A stretch of 64,000 bases of DNA from Paralichthys olivaceus (Eukaryota; Chordata; Actinopteri; Pleuronectiformes; Paralichthyidae), in contig NC_091096.1 in the NCBI RefSeq assembly GCF_024713975.1, positions 6,203,501 to 6,267,500 on the forward strand, in the 5' to 3' direction. Each line of letters begins with the position of its first letter. Positions within the stretch are counted from its first letter, which is position 1. The position numbers and the translations under genes are program-made. The notes beneath the pieces were generated by a model. That model had not been told where the DNA came from. It did not search any database and saw nothing but the letters and a program-made list of their open reading frames with translations. Below are positions 46,819 to 59,548 of this stretch, piece after piece.

Positions 46819-47866
46819 TGCATCTCTTTCAAAGCCAACAGCTGTAATGAATCACAAAAAGCTTAATTGTGTAGCTGTTATTACACACAAACAGTTAGAA
46901 AATAAATAATAATAAATCTCATTTATTTTTATTGACCGTGTTTTGTTACTTTTGTGGAAAATAGATGAAAATATTATCAAATATTATTACCTGCGTTTGG
47001 ATCATAGAGGATACAAATAGGAATGATTCACTGTAATCTCCCCTTTACACACTATTGTAATTTAATGTTGATAAGATACGTATTGTAAACTTCTTATCTG
47101 TCTGTTTAAAGTTTATATGATTATATGAAATATAATCTTATGATATGAATATTAAATGTTATTTCTATTTTATTCTAATAATTTTTAAATGTATGTTTTC
47201 TGCTGATAAAAATGAAACTGAACTTTCTCATGATATTTTAAACACGTGGTATATTTTCAAGAAAAAGTAATGAAGTAAATCAAAATAATTGTAGAGGATC
47301 TGTAACTCTCTGCTGTCTTCAATTTCCAAACCTCTGAGATTGATTTTTTCAGGTATTAAAACTAGAGTATGAGGCTAATTATGGCACCAAAGGCAAAGTT
47401 AAGTGATCATCGAAATACATCCTGAAGTGAACTTTACTGTCTGTTCCACCAAGTCGTCGTGGAGACAATCTCCATATATCAAGGTGTCACCAGAGATTAC
47501 GTGATTCATCACCTGGATTGATCTGGATAAAAAACACCTGTGTCAGCTCTCATGTACAAACGTCTGTTTGAGAAATAGTATACCTTGGCACTGACCTGCA
47601 TGCCTGCTTCTAAAGGTGAGGGAAAAAATGTTACCACACCCAGGAAATTCCAGCATGTCCTTTATTTGAGTGAATTATCACTGACCAACCATCTGCTGTG
47701 TGTTGACACCGTTTCCATGGTCACCCACAAACCTGACGGGCCCACCTCGGTGCCACCGAAACTGTCAGAGCTCACCACACCCACAAAATATTATTTCATC
47801 CCAGGAATGAACGTATGAATGTTTTATGTGTGTTTAAATAGCCATGTCTGCCATGGCGATCCCTCA

Positions 47867-47907
<41 letters not shown>
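46779..47907 (+). repeat. Two (CA)n microsatellites
   Basis: CA tracts at 46779-46815 and 47868-47907 with unremarkable DNA between them. Confidence 0.9.
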
Positions 47908-48857
47908 GAATGAATGTTTACCTGGTATTGAATCACCTGTGTTTGTCGGATGTGTTGCCCACCTGGCCTCACCTTTCCCTCATTATGACACAGCAGCAGA
48001 CACGCACGCACAGTGAAACTTTGCTTTATGATGGTAACTGTAAACTGCTACTTACTGGCATCAGGTGAGTCAGAGTCTTGCGCATCACAGATATAAGATA
48101 ATGAGACAACCATCTATTTTATAATATATGTTTTTTTGATACAGACCTAAAGCAAAGTTTGTCACTTTTTAAAATTGACTAACAATTAAATGTAGAGGTT
48201 CAGTTTTCTTCAAGTATAACAAGTGGAATCAGGGGGAAACACCCCCCCTGGATCAAGTGTGTCCCAAAATGTCTACGTTAAAAGAAAGTTCTTACATTAT
48301 ATAAATGCTAAAAGTATTTTTGGGTCACTGTTATCACACCAGCAATAAACATCAGATATCCCTTCTTTATAACCCTTGTATGAAACTGAAAGTTAATGCA
48401 TTTTTGCATCTGTGGACTTTTGTACCACATTGCATTACAAAGTAGTGTGATGTCTTGAGAGGTCGGGATCTTTCCCTCTTGTAGCTTTTGAGGTGTGGGT
48501 GCAGGAAATGAAGACAGAGAGCTTTGCTTTCCAACTCAAATCCACTGTATACAGTTTTCTTTTAACAGGCTTAACTTAGTAGTTATGCTATAAAGAAGTT
48601 GCTTCACACTCAGTATGGACCGGAGAAGTGTCCAATACAAATCAGAACCCATCCTGCTGAGGTGACTGACGCCTGCTACAAACAGGATATAATCAAAAGA
48701 AATCCCCAGAGGAGCAAATGTCCGTCTTGTAAGCACTTCCTGAATTTTATCACGTCTAGTCATCACCTCATCAAACCCTCCGACCAGAGGTCCTTGGTGA
48801 GGTGTCCCAACTCACGCTCCATTCCTCATCCCCTCCACCAGTATCTTGGCTCCTGGG

Positions 48858-49206
48858 TTAAAGGTCCAGTTTGTAAGATTTAGATGAAAGGGGAGAGAAA
48901 TTTTATGTAAAATAATCCTACAGATGTTTTCACTAGTGCGTTTCATCTGAATTGTATGAATTGTTGTTTTCTTTACCCTTTGTATTTAAATACTTTACTT
49001 CAGGAGCGGGTCCTCTCTACGGAGGCAGCCATGTTTTTTTACAGTAGTTCAAACTGGACAAACTCAAACACCTTTTGAGTTTTTATGAAAACTGAAGGCT
49101 TCCACAGGTTCTTCTTCATGTTTGGAAGCTGAGGGTGAGGTGAGGGGTGTTCAGCTGCAACACTTCAACACTAGATGTCACTTAATTCTACACACTGAAC
49201 CTTTAA
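48858..49206 (-). mobile_element. MITE copy C, intergenic between Ig-mucin gene and areg
   Basis: Same family and orientation as the copy at 42450. It begins ttaaaggtccagtttgtaag and ends acacactgaacctttaa, with catgtttttttacagtagtt and gaggtgaggggtgttcagct inside. Both termini are preserved, giving a length of about 349 bp. Confidence 0.8.
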
Positions 49207-49320
49207 GTCAACATGAAGAGCCATTATCTTTCTATTGAACATATAGTGTATTGTAGAGCTGTAGAGACAAACAGCCACGTCAGTCATTTTAAAGTCTCCA
49301 ATCAACCCGACCGCGATCTG

Positions 49321-49445
49321 CATGTCTTTGGACTGTGGGAGGAGAAAACCCACTTAAGGAGAACATGTAAACTCCATGTACCCGGGATTCGAACCAAGAA
49401 CCCTCTTGCAATGAGGCAACTGTGCTAAACACGAACTGCACCACA
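49321..49445 (+). repeat. Degraded interspersed repeat (catgtctttggactgtggga family)
   Basis: Reads catgtctttggactgtggga, gagaaaacccac, gagaacatgtaaactcca, gggattcgaacc, gaggcaactgtgctaa. This word order is typical of an abundant fish repeat. The gggattcgaacc block resembles the complement of a tRNA B box. Confidence 0.65.
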
Positions 49446-49890
49446 GTTTGCAGTAAATCCAGTTGCAGTCTAATTTACTTATGTCTGTGACTCTAGATGT
49501 CACATGATTGAATTGAAATCATTTTAGTATCATAGCAAGATTTCTGTGTTTGTGAGTCTGGTTTCAACCTGTGGACAACATGTATCTGTGTTTTCTCTTC
49601 CACGGCTCAAACCCTGAAGTGGAACAAAGTCATTTCACAGAGACGCTGACAGACTTTCCAGACTCTCTTGCCTTTGTGTTGCATCCATGATCAGTGAATT
49701 CCTCTGTGATGTCACAGAGTTTTCTCTCAGCCTCTGTCAGGGTTATTCTCGTCTGCTGAATCTGTGTTTGGCTAAAAGGTCGAGATGTTTGTGTGAGCAG
49801 GCTGCTGAGGTATGGGATGCGACCAGAGATGGGAATGTAAACTCAACAGTCATATGAATAAAATAACACTTTGACATAACACTGAGACAC

Positions 49891-50223
49891 TTTATTGGCA
49901 ATGAAATTCCATCCCTTTTCCAGACTGAGATGACGAGCGTTTCTCTGACCTAAGACAACAGCAGTGCAATAAATAAAACCAAACCTACAGATCATCAAAA
50001 GGTTGAATGCTCAGCATCCGCACACAATACACATCATAACAATAATCCGACACACAAACACTCACACAGTCACCAGCAATAAATAATCGCACTAAATAAA
50101 TTAAACTCTAACAGGTATTTAACAGTTTGTTTTTTGTTACATAGCATCTAATGAAGCAGTGGATCAATTCTACTTCTTCTTCGGATCCTCGGATTCTTGT
50201 GGCCTGCTTCATCCTGCAGCCGG
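49891..50223 (-). other. Probable areg 3'-UTR exon with poly(A) signal
   Basis: Exon 5 of areg has a donor gtaaat at 51453, 20 nt after the stop codon. A strong pyrimidine-tract acceptor (ccctctctgtgtctcag) ends at 50224. The minus strand reads AATAAA at 49896-49891. This gives a ~330-nt untranslated last exon, as in human HBEGF and AREG, whose final exons are largely non-coding. No protein-coding role is proposed for the short frames inside it. Confidence 0.5.
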
Positions 50224-51473
50224 CTGAGACACAGAGAGGGCAAAGGTCAGTAAATACACAAACAGACAACAAGCATTTTAAATCAGTTCTTTTAATATGC
50301 ACTAAAATGTCGTTAAATAGTTTCTTCTCAATGTTGCAAAGATTTTCCGCACAACATAAAATAAAGTTTCGAATTATGTCTGTCAATAAACGATGTTGAA
50401 ATGTAAATGCTATGTTTTATAAGTATGTTTGTGGCAAAATTGTGAAATCACACAGCGGCACTTTGTAATGTCACATTACATATTGTAGTTGACCATAATT
50501 ACTGTTAATAATAATTAGTTGCTACTCAATTTACTATCTTAAAAAAACAAGGGCAAACAGTAAAATTATTACTCATTGTTCGGTGAATTCTTTCGTCTCA
50601 GTTTATATTTCCTGATTCAACTTTGATTGATTGTAATAACTATTGCAGTGACCAATGTAGCTTTAACGCCAAATACATTTTTAAATCATCTATCTATCAT
50701 GACACAGCCCAGATATCTCAGCCAGTGAGAAATGTTTCATGACAACCATTCAAAATAAAGTAAAACCTTTGTAAAATGATTAAAAACCTGCAAAACCGGC
50801 AACCTTACTGTGTCTTATGTGTGAGTCAGACTTTGCAGTTCTCACAGTTGACATTGGAGAATGCTGCACGGTCACATTGTTTTTCTCAAGGCAGACATTT
50901 CTGTGTGTGTCTAAACACATGAAGTCTGCATCTCTGCGTGTGTGTTTTGCTCAGTGAGATCTGACCACATGTAAGTGGGGTAATCAGGATCTTGCCGCAA
51001 AGTCCTCACGTGTACAGTCAGTGTGTCAGTGCTGTTATTGTTTGCAATGCACGGGTGAATGTGTGGGATAATTTTTTTGCCTTTACGCTGGTATGAAGCC
51101 CTGAGACGGGATAGGCCGAGACACCCCCTGGCTAATCCTCACTAATTCCTCTAGTGGGGATTCCTCTCTGCATGATGCAACTTGCTGTGTTCAAAAACAA
51201 CAACAGGCGTGCGTCTTCTGTCACTCTCTGAGCCCACTCTTTACTGTTTGGCTTAAGGATGACACGAGCAGAGACGGGACACCTCCCTCTGAGGACTCAA
51301 GAAGAAGTCCATCACTAAACTAGAGCGTGCCCCTTGACACTGGTGACAGCTCAGTGGTTGCTACGCTAAGATTGGACCATCGCTGGTATTGAGTTATTAA
51401 TGATTATTTTTTGAACAGAATTTAATTGAAAAAATCAATGACGGGACATTTACCTCATCGTGGCCCTCTGCTC

Positions 51474-54400
51474 TCACACCATCACGTCAGCGAGAGGTTT
51501 CTGTAACTTTTCCTGCTCCGCCCCAGTTCCCAGGAAGGATGCCATGTAGGTCTTATGTGACCTGTAACTGCAAAACACAATCAACATGAGTATAAAAGCG
51601 TTGTGATTATCAGATGATCAAAGTTATTGACAGGCAGGAGCACAGAGACATAGTCAGACGAATGAGATACATGACAAGTCTTTGTTGTGTTTTGGCAAAC
51701 CCATAAAATGTATTAATTATTAACCCATTTTCATTTTCCATTTTAATCGATACTAAAGTGGACAAAGTTACTCCGTCATAAATTCTAGCTTTCTTTCTCT
51801 CTACCTCCTCACTTCAGTATTTATGACTCACACTGGCTACTTCTCATATTTGATCTCTCTTGAACTATTTACTTTGACCCACATTCAAACAATATCTGTG
51901 ATGTGGTAACACGTCGATAAGGAACTTTCTATTAAACAGGAAATGAGTCGCCATTTTAAGTAAAAGATAAGAATCAAGTGTGAGTGAGACATGCATTCAT
52001 TCAGGCGACATTTCCAGTGAAATTGCAGATTTTACTGATATTGCTCAATATATAATGAGTAACAATGAATATCGTTCCATATTACCAGAAAACAGCAGTT
52101 GGCAAATGATTCATTTAACCTCTTTCATGGTTTAAAGAGAAATCTGAGGGAGGAGATTAATGGAAGAATAGTCGAACCCCAAACCCCCTAGTGGCTGCCC
52201 AGTGTAACATTTCCCATTGGTTTGTGAAGTGCTGTTTGGAAGCCTATTTGAGAGAATATAGGTTTCAGCAGGCACTTCCACATTCACTTCACTTTTTTGA
52301 CCTGTATTCTACTTCCATTTTTATTTGGCAGTCAATGACTCAGATGTTGCAAGAGGCTTTTCTCGGCCTGTAGCATAACCATACAGCAAAGATGGTGGGA
52401 GATAACAGCTGTTTAAACAAACTCCTGCAAAGACACGGCCTCCATTTGGTAGGGGAAAGGTAACAAGTGACGCTCAACGAGTTATGATAAGAATCATTAT
52501 CTGGCTATTAAATCTTTATGAGGATATGAGACACAGATCTACAGCCTGAACGACATGAACAGTGTAGGCGTGTTAGGGTGTGTTAGTATGTGTTGTCTGA
52601 TGTGTCAATGTGCCCAGATGCCAAGACGTGTTTCTGGGCAGGATGTGTGGATTGCAGTGTGCGTTGGGATTCGTCAGGCTGTGGATGTTTGCCCTGATTG
52701 GCTAAACTTCAATAATCTGTCCTGTACCAGCTTTAAAGGTTAAGATTGTTGTGAAGTGATATGAAAGCAGTTTGATCACAATATCTCTCAGTGGCTTCCC
52801 GCCCACAAACACTACTCATCCCTCTGAAAAATGTGAACAAGGCCATGTCGCTGCAGGACCTGAGCCTTCAGTGCAGCTTTATGCACATTTATACAAGCAT
52901 CAGTATGAGAAACATTCAAAGACTGCAAGTAATTTAGAACGCTGCAGCCAGGATTTTAACACACACTAAGAAAAGTGACGACATCACACCAAGCCTCTCC
53001 ACTGGCTACCTGTGAGTTTACTGCTTGTTTTAACAGTATTGAACGGTCAGGCTCCAGTCTAAACTTGTGAGTTCTTCTGAACGCTGCCCATGATCAGGGA
53101 TCTTCTACTGTCAGTCCTCAGTATCTTCTTTTAAATCTTTTAATGGTCTATTTTTAAACTCCTGAGATTTGTTTTTAACAATTCCATATTATTTTACTTT
53201 GTTATAATTTGTGAATCTCGTTAGTTTTTGTAAAGCACTTACAAACTTTGGTTTTGAGAGGTGCTGAATAAATAAAGTCAGTATATACTCACTGAGCACA
53301 GGTCATGAGCAGGATGGCGGTGCAGCTGATGACTGACAGGACCACAGCGACGATCACCAAGACCGTCTGCAGCAACTCATTATCGCTGCTCCCACCAGAC
53401 TTGGTTTTAAAGGTCCCCAGAGTTTGGATCCCACAGCGATCGCCGTCATAACCCTTTATACATCTGCAGAGCAAGAAAACAAATAGATCCACCAAGAGGG
53501 TTATTTATGACGAAAAGGGCAAATACAGCAATAGATGAGGCACCAGAGATTGAAGTGTCACTTGTTTGGATGAAGGACACATGGGAAACTCAAAGTGATG
53601 GCTGCTGCACTCACATGCACACTGGCTCCCGCAGTTCCTCGATGTGCTTGCAGTAACCATGAATACAGTAGCCCAGATGGGTGGAGGTGCAGGGATCCTC
53701 TATGGTGCTGGGGGTGGACGTGAGGCCGCTGGTGAGGCTCGTGTGCTCGGGGTTGAATGAAGTTGTAGCTTTGCTCCTGTGCCGGCTCTTCTTCTTGCCT
53801 TTGCCCTTCCTCTTCTTCTTCTCATCTTTACTGGGAGGTAACTCTGTGAATTCCAAGTTTGTGACGTCAGCGTAAAGCACTGACTGAGTTTATACATCAT
53901 AGACTGAAATAGTAAATTACGGCAATAACAGCTTTCTAAAAAAGGAGGGGGGGGGGCCTGAGTGAATGTTTTTTTTTGATAATTAAATAAAGAGCGGTTT
54001 TATTCATGATCAACATTCTTACTTGGACGTTTTTACTTACGTCCAAGCAAAGTAATGAATGTATTTCTATTCTAGATGTAAGTCAAGAAAATCCTTTTCC
54101 CATCGACTTTTATTTCAATTTATCTAAAAACATATTTATGGAGGGAAGATGTCTTTTATTTTGCTCTTTTCAAAATCTCCTGACAGCTTTAATTTAAGAA
54201 TGGCGTTGATTTCTTCACTTCTCTGTTGCAGTCAGAGTAAAGTAGATTGACTGATCACAAATGTAATCATTTGATTATCTTAGCTTCAGCTTGAGTTAAC
54301 CGGCATGAGGACGATCTTACCATAAAGGTTGAAATTTTCATTGTCTCCTCCTGAGAGATCATCATCTATTTCCGGCTCGTCATCGTCACCCTGCGAGGAC

Positions 54401-55187
54401 TGGAGGCCCTCTCCGGAACCCGGACCCCGAATCACTCCGGCTAATGTACCCGAGTGCGTGGTCTCAGATCCCTGAGCACTGCAGACGACTGTAAAGTCAA
54501 CACAAGAGGCAGAACGAGTGAGATCACACCAAGCATGCACAGAGATATGAGGAGGATAAGCAGTAAGGAGCAGTCCAATCAAAGTTCACAACATGAGATG
54601 AAATGCAGCATGGTCGATCTCAGAGAAACTGGCAGCCGGCTCTTTTATTCTTCTTCTATGGTCACCAGGAACATATGGTTGCTTGGTGACTTTCTGTTGG
54701 ATCTGTGCTCAGAAATCATGGCCCTTTACATCTGACTCATCCAATCACCTGAAATTATGGAGCCCGATCTGAGCTTGTGAATGAAAACATGCTGCTTCTA
54801 AGCTAAAACCAGTACAACCAGTCCACATCCAGAGCGGCACTGTAACCGAACACATCATCCTCACCACACGAGAACTGACAAAATGGTGAAGTATTTCAAA
54901 CATGTTGCCCTTTCACTGCGTCTGTGCTTTGGTGCGGTGGAAATGATTCGCTCTGCACAGCTGAAACAAATTCTTGTCTTTGACACAAATAATATCTCCC
55001 TCCTGCCCGACACGTCCTCACTTGCAGAGACATTTCTTCCCTTCATCCTCTCGCCGTTTTACATTTCACTGCTTTTCCTTTTCATTGATTTACAGGAATT
55101 GCACATACAAAGACACACACACAAGGGTAAAAGTACAAGTCCAGACTTACCGGAGCACAGGAGGCAGGTGAGGATGAGCAGGTTCAT
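51474..55187 (-). CDS. areg: Amphiregulin-like EGF-family ligand precursor (5 coding exons)
   Basis: Exons: 55187-55151, 54488-54321, 53879-53615, 53463-53293, 51567-51474, giving 244 aa (human AREG is 252). Signal peptide MNLLILTCLLCS; acidic propeptide (QGDDDEPEIDDDLSGGDNEN); Lys/Arg-rich heparin-binding stretch at about residues 89-105; EGF domain with C132-x7-C140-x4-C145-x10-C156-x-C158-x8-C167; transmembrane helix about 190-212; 31-residue tail. The EGF motif CIHGYCKHIEELREPVCIC matches AREG/HB-EGF. The residues RCG after the last Cys and the neighbouring ereg favour areg; hbegf is the alternative. The shed domain activates EGFR at the cell surface. Exon 5 continues past the TGA to a good donor (gtaaat, 51453), implying a sixth, untranslated exon. 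Confidence 0.82.
52900..53280 (+). mobile_element. 3' fragment of a non-LTR retrotransposon (LINE)
   Basis: Reads like the end of a LINE ORF2: agaacgctgcagccaggatt, acatcacaccaagcctctcc, actggctacctgtgagttta. These correspond to the N-A-A-(A/R)-x-L ... HITPxLxxLHWLPV block seen at LINE C termini. It is followed by a 3' tail with tgtaaagcacttacaaactt and gtgctgaataaataaagt. Frames are broken and the copy is 5' truncated. Confidence 0.65.
53615..53879 (-). CDS. areg: areg exon 3: heparin-binding stretch and first half of EGF domain
   Basis: Acceptor cag at 53882-53880 puts the exon in frame after a phase-1 donor. It encodes LYADVTNLEFTELPPSKDE, the basic KKKRKGKGKKKSRHR run, a Ser/Thr spacer and EGF cysteines 1-4 (DPC...YC...YC...VC). 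Exon 4 supplies C-IKGYDGDR-C. The EGF is split at the usual family position between cysteines 4 and 5. Confidence 0.85.
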
Positions 55188-55318
55188 ATCCCAGGGAGAG
55201 TGTTTTGTGTTTGACGGCCCTGCACAAATGTGTTCGTCTGTGTGTGAGTGTGTGTGTGTCTGTTTGTCCCCTGCTGATAGAGATTGTGCTTTGCTCTCTT
55301 TACCTTTAGTGGGTGCAG

Positions 55319-55325
55319 CTTTTAT
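55319..55325 (-). promoter_or_regulatory. Candidate TATA-like element of areg
   Basis: The minus strand reads cATAAAAgc about 130 nt upstream of the areg start codon. Human AREG has a TATA-type promoter. Upstream lies a GT/GA/G-run low-complexity stretch (55360-55530). Confidence 0.35.
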
Positions 55326-55359
55326 GGACCAACGCCTGCCTCTCAACTCCAAGGAGAAA

Positions 55360-55530
55360 GAAGGGTGTGTGTGTGTGTGTGTGCGCGTGCGTGTGTGTTG
55401 TATGTGTGTGGGTGCGTGCGTGTTGGAAAGAGAGAGAGAGAGAGCAGCCCAATGTGTGTGTATGAATAAGCAAGTTCAAAGTAAAAAAAGAAGGCGTGTG
55501 TGTGTGTGTGTGGAGGGGGGGGGGGGGTTG
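55360..55530 (+). repeat. GT/GA/G-run low-complexity block upstream of areg
   Basis: A (GT)n stretch, a (GA)n run at about 55428-55445, more GT, and a G run at 55513-55527. It sits 170-340 bp upstream of the areg start codon. Confidence 0.85.
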
Positions 55531-56825
55531 ATTAATCTGCCCCAGGCAACACATTTTGCACCTCATGTTCGCACACACACGCAGCAGTTTGATGTATTCT
55601 GACTCCTTTGTCGTCATCATTAAAACACACACAAACATTTGTTCCTGCTGCTTTAATTGTCATAGCTTCCTCACTTCTCCCTCTACGGCCACGAATGAGG
55701 CCACAATTACAGCGTCAACCCATTGTGACACACACACATTCACACACATACACACTTCTGTCTTTGTGAGGACACTCTTTAACTTAATGTATTCCGTGGC
55801 CTTGTATCTTAACTTAAAAAATAGAACTAAATGCAATCCCTTAGCTTAAAAATAGGCAAATCATAATAATAAATAAATAATGGGGGTTAAATTGACATAA
55901 CAATAAAGACAAAAAATATATATATATACTTGAAGATACACACATTTTGAAATAACTGCAACCAGGACCAGCTGTACTCTACTTGAGGTACAAAGCTGGT
56001 GAGTTAAAAGGTTTTATAATTAAATGTCTGCCTAATTGATGATTGGTATCATTTACAGGTGGAGGAACAAAGTCGGCTCCATAATCAGCTTTTTAGCCGT
56101 AAGTTGATTTACACAATCAGTGTTGTGTCTTTCATGGAACAACTTCTGTTTTTAAGGCGTACGTTGTTTATTTAATCTATTTTTATCTATTTGATGGTTC
56201 CAACATACCTAATCTGTTATTTTAACCTTATGTGTAAGTTTCGTATTGTTCCGCAGGTTGTCTTATCATGTATGTGGTTTGATTCCACGGTGACAAGTGT
56301 TACTATTTTAGTAACCACACTGTAACTAAGAGGAGACCTGACGACTTGGGTGGGGATGCTGCACAGAAGGGCGTGTTGACTCTGTTGTTATGTCTGCAGG
56401 CTGAGGTTGTCCCAGCGTTGGTGCTCTGCTGGAATCCAACAGTAGCCCTCTAGGAATGCTGGGAAGTCTCTCCATCTCATTCCTCCGGCCCAACAACGAC
56501 CAGCAGCTCCTGAAACATTTTGTTTATAGCAGCCATGGAATCGCACTGTTTGGATTATCTGTGCTGACATTGAGGATACGTGATATGAATGTGTGGAAAG
56601 TCTGACACCAGCTCACAGCAGCCACCCACTGTAAACACGCCGCATGGAGGGTGAAAACTGTGACACACAGATACAGACGGATCTATTCGGAGAGAAATTT
56701 GAATTATGCATTTTTACACAGGCTCAGAAGCTGCACTGATTAAACCAGTTTCACCCCCTCTCTGGAAAAGGGATTAATGCTCAAATTGAGCAAACTTTAG
56801 ACAGAAACCGTTTGAGGTTCTAGAG

Positions 56826-57095
56826 GAAAAGTCAGGAGTTGGCTCAGGAGGTAGTGGTCTTCGGGTCGGCGGTTCGATCCCAGTCTCCCCCATTCCGCAT
56901 GCATTAGTGTCCTTTGGCAGGACACTGAACCCCAGCTGTGCTGACAGTGTGTGACTGATGTGTAATGGAGAAGTGCTGCACATTGATGCACTGTAATAAG
57001 GTGAATAATGAAAAATGTAACTGTATAAAGCGCTTTGAGTTTTGAGTTGTTATCAAGACTAGAAAAGCTCTATAGAAATACAGACCGTTTACCAT
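56826..57095 (+). mobile_element. tRNA-derived SINE with LINE-type tail
   Basis: The head has an A-box-like tggctcaggagg (about 56840-56851) and a B box ggttcgatccc (56871-56881). A central body carries cctttggcaggacactgaac. The tail contains tataaagcgctttgag, gctctatagaaatacagacc and gtttaccatt, typical of fish SINEs that share a 3' end with an L2-like LINE. Length is about 270 bp and the pol III boxes look intact. Confidence 0.8.
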
Positions 57096-57542
57096 TCAAC
57101 ATTCATTCTGATGGGAACGTCATCTTGACATCAATTTTCACTTGATCGAGGAGCAGGGAAGGAAATGTTATGCAGTCACCAAAGTCTGTATGGTTCATCT
57201 TCTGGGTACCATGAATGTCTGTAAATGTCATGTTAATCCATCAGGTCGTTGTGAGCCATGCCGCTAGCGTGGTAAACATGAATAAAACAGAAACGGAACC
57301 AGCCTCGAGCAGCAAAACAAATGTGGTCATCATGGCACACGTGGACATTTTGTTTTGTTTGAGTACACGCAAGGATGTGGCTTAGTCGCCGCATTAATCA
57401 CTGCGTGACCAAACTACTATTCCTTATGCAATATGGGTTACAGTTAGCTGTAATGAGGACACGGGAGATTACAGGCACATTTCCTGGGATATTTTTATCC
57501 ACTCGTTTTAAATTTAGAACAACAAAAGACACGGACTGGGCG

Positions 57543-57545
<3 letters not shown>

Positions 57546-57573
<28 letters not shown>

Positions 57574-57575
57574 AG
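57546..57575 (+). repeat. (GT)n microsatellite
   Basis: Fifteen GT units, intergenic between areg and ereg. Confidence 0.95.
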
Positions 57576-58265
57576 GTGCAGTGTCGAATTAATGTTTATG
57601 TGCGTTCAGCAATGATCATTAGCATACAGAAGATATCAGCATGCTGCAGGCCTGTGAACGGAATGGTGTGTTGACCCTGGTTGAAGCTCTAATGATGGTG
57701 CAGAGACTATAATGATGTTACTGGTTAACTTGACACCGTGCTCACTGGCTCAGGTGTTAACTGCTACACTATAAAAACCCTCAAGTGTCTGTTATACAAG
57801 CTCCAAATAACCATGACACTTTAAATGTTGTTTTAATGTTCTAACACACACTAACTCAGTTGAGAGTAGATAAAAGTAATGCATTGTCAGTCAAGTGCAG
57901 GTTATAGTGAAACACTGTTGTAATATATAAAAAACTGTTCACATTTACTGTAACTTAATAAACAGTTTTTCAACCATTCATTAAAAAGATATATACATAG
58001 ACATAAATATGATAACGGGGTTAGAAAAGATATGATACACACACATACACACACAGCATGTGCGCAGGGTAACAAACTTTTCATTTTAAAATCCTTGCAT
58101 CATTATTGTTTAATCCGAGGGATCAGGGTGTCTGCTGTACTTTTTGTTTTGTCATCTCTGTGCACCACTCTCGTGCGAAACAAGACAAACAGAAAATGTC
58201 CCCGTGAATCACTGATCCTCATAATGTTGTTGAATGTTACTCACCAAACTAATGTGTATCCACTG

Positions 58266-58605
58266 TAGAGTCATCCATCCACCCATTTATCCTTCCGTCA
58301 TCCATCCATTCATTAATTCATACAACCATCCATCCACCCATCCGTTTATCCTTCCATCACCCATCCATTCATTCATTCATCCATCCAACCATCCATCAAT
58401 CCATCCATTCATCCATTCATCCATCTATCCATCTATCCATCTATCAATCTATCATCTATCCATCCATCCATTCATTCATTCAATCATCTATCCATCCATC
58501 CTTCCATCCATCTACCCACCCATCCATTTATCCTTCCATCATCCATTCCACCCATCAATTAATTTATTCATCCATCAATTCATCCATCTTTCTATCCATC
58601 CAGAC
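58266..58605 (+). repeat. (CCAT)n-derived satellite-like tract
   Basis: About 340 nt of diverged CCAT/CATT/TATC tetranucleotides. It stays open in one frame (His/Pro/Ile/Ser repeats), which is an artefact of the repeat and not a gene. It lies downstream of ereg. Confidence 0.9.
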
Positions 58606-58802
58606 AAAATATTAAAAGTGTGCAGTTCTTCTGGTTGTTTTTCAAAGTTGTTAATGTTCTTAAACATTTGATCGCAGCACATCACAAGATGAATTGAGTT
58701 TATACATTTAATCTACCTCCAAGTAAACTAGTGATCATAGTTTTTTTGTTATAGTTTACAAGTATGAGAAGTAAATTTGAAATGCATTGGTTTTAATTCA
58801 TA

Positions 58803-58808
58803 TTTTAT
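58803..58808 (-). terminator. Candidate poly(A) signal of ereg
   Basis: The minus strand reads AATAAA about 740 nt downstream of the ereg stop codon. The intervening 3' flank is AT-rich, consistent with an unstable 3' UTR, but other AATAAA copies nearby are possible. Confidence 0.35.
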
Positions 58809-59548
58809 TCAACATGTTTTCCTGGTACATGTACAGCTGATACTGCAATTGCAAAAATGTCTGTCATTGTTCAGTATTTGTTGTTTTTGTTTTTTCATGA
58901 GAGATATTTTCAAACTATTGATCACATGGAAGAGAAATGTGAAAATTTAAATAAAAAAATTTAAATTAATGTAAAAGTTAAACCAAGGTTTAACAAGCTA
59001 TAAACAAGGGTGAATCTGTACCTTGGTATTTTAAATCAGTTAAATTAGTTTTGCATCTGAAGCACATTTGTTCTGCCACTTGACTGAAGCTCAAAAATAA
59101 AAAATCTATGAAATACTTAACAACTATGAGAAACATTAGTGAGAAACAGTGAATAAACTAAAGCATGTTAATATGATTATGACCAGTTCAAACAAGCTTC
59201 ATTCAGAAATTTGAAATATGTTGCAAAACCTTCAGGAAGACAAAAAGACACATGAGGAAATTTTTTTTAGAGCCACACGATTAAATTTGCATGGATCACT
59301 CTTATTCGTGACCCCCCATGATAATGGCTGGAAACATTTTTTTGTGTCTCGCTATGCAGGTGCTGAAACATTAGAACCTGTGAAGCTGGAAACAACAATC
59401 ACTCGACACACAAAGCTGTTTCTCATCTCTCTGAGGTTTTAATCTCTTGATCTGCCTGCTGGATAAAATGATCCAAAGCCAAGTGACGTACATGATATTG
59501 TGAGAAGGCATAATCCAGTAAAGCTGCGTCTCAGCTGACGTCTAAATT

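Larger units (their letters stand above)
44340..49880. other. Intergenic region upstream of the Ig-mucin gene, no gene found
   Basis: Holds microsatellites, one MITE copy (48858) and one degraded repeat (49321). I looked for further EGF-type cysteine patterns (btc, epgn) and saw none. Confidence 0.5.
55530..58800. other. areg-ereg intergenic region, no gene found
   Basis: Contains a SINE, a GT microsatellite and the CCAT tract. No exon with matching splice sites was recognised. Confidence 0.5.

Noticed and set aside
50108-50386. Possible alternative coding end of areg
   Set aside because: The acceptor at 50224 is good, but the preferred donor (51453) lies after the stop in exon 5, so the exon is treated as untranslated.
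53862-53869. Perfect CRE palindrome TGACGTCA
   Set aside because: It lies inside areg coding exon 3, away from the promoter; most likely coincidental.
54883-55602. 239-codon plus-strand open frame
   Set aside because: It runs antisense through areg exon 1 and into GT/GA repeats (Cys-Val runs); no domain.
58234-58671. 145-codon open frame rich in His/Pro/Ile/Ser
   Set aside because: It is translation of a CCAT-type tetranucleotide repeat with no start context or splice sites.
59218-59442. 74-codon plus-strand frame downstream of ereg
   Set aside because: No domain; antisense to the likely ereg 3' UTR.
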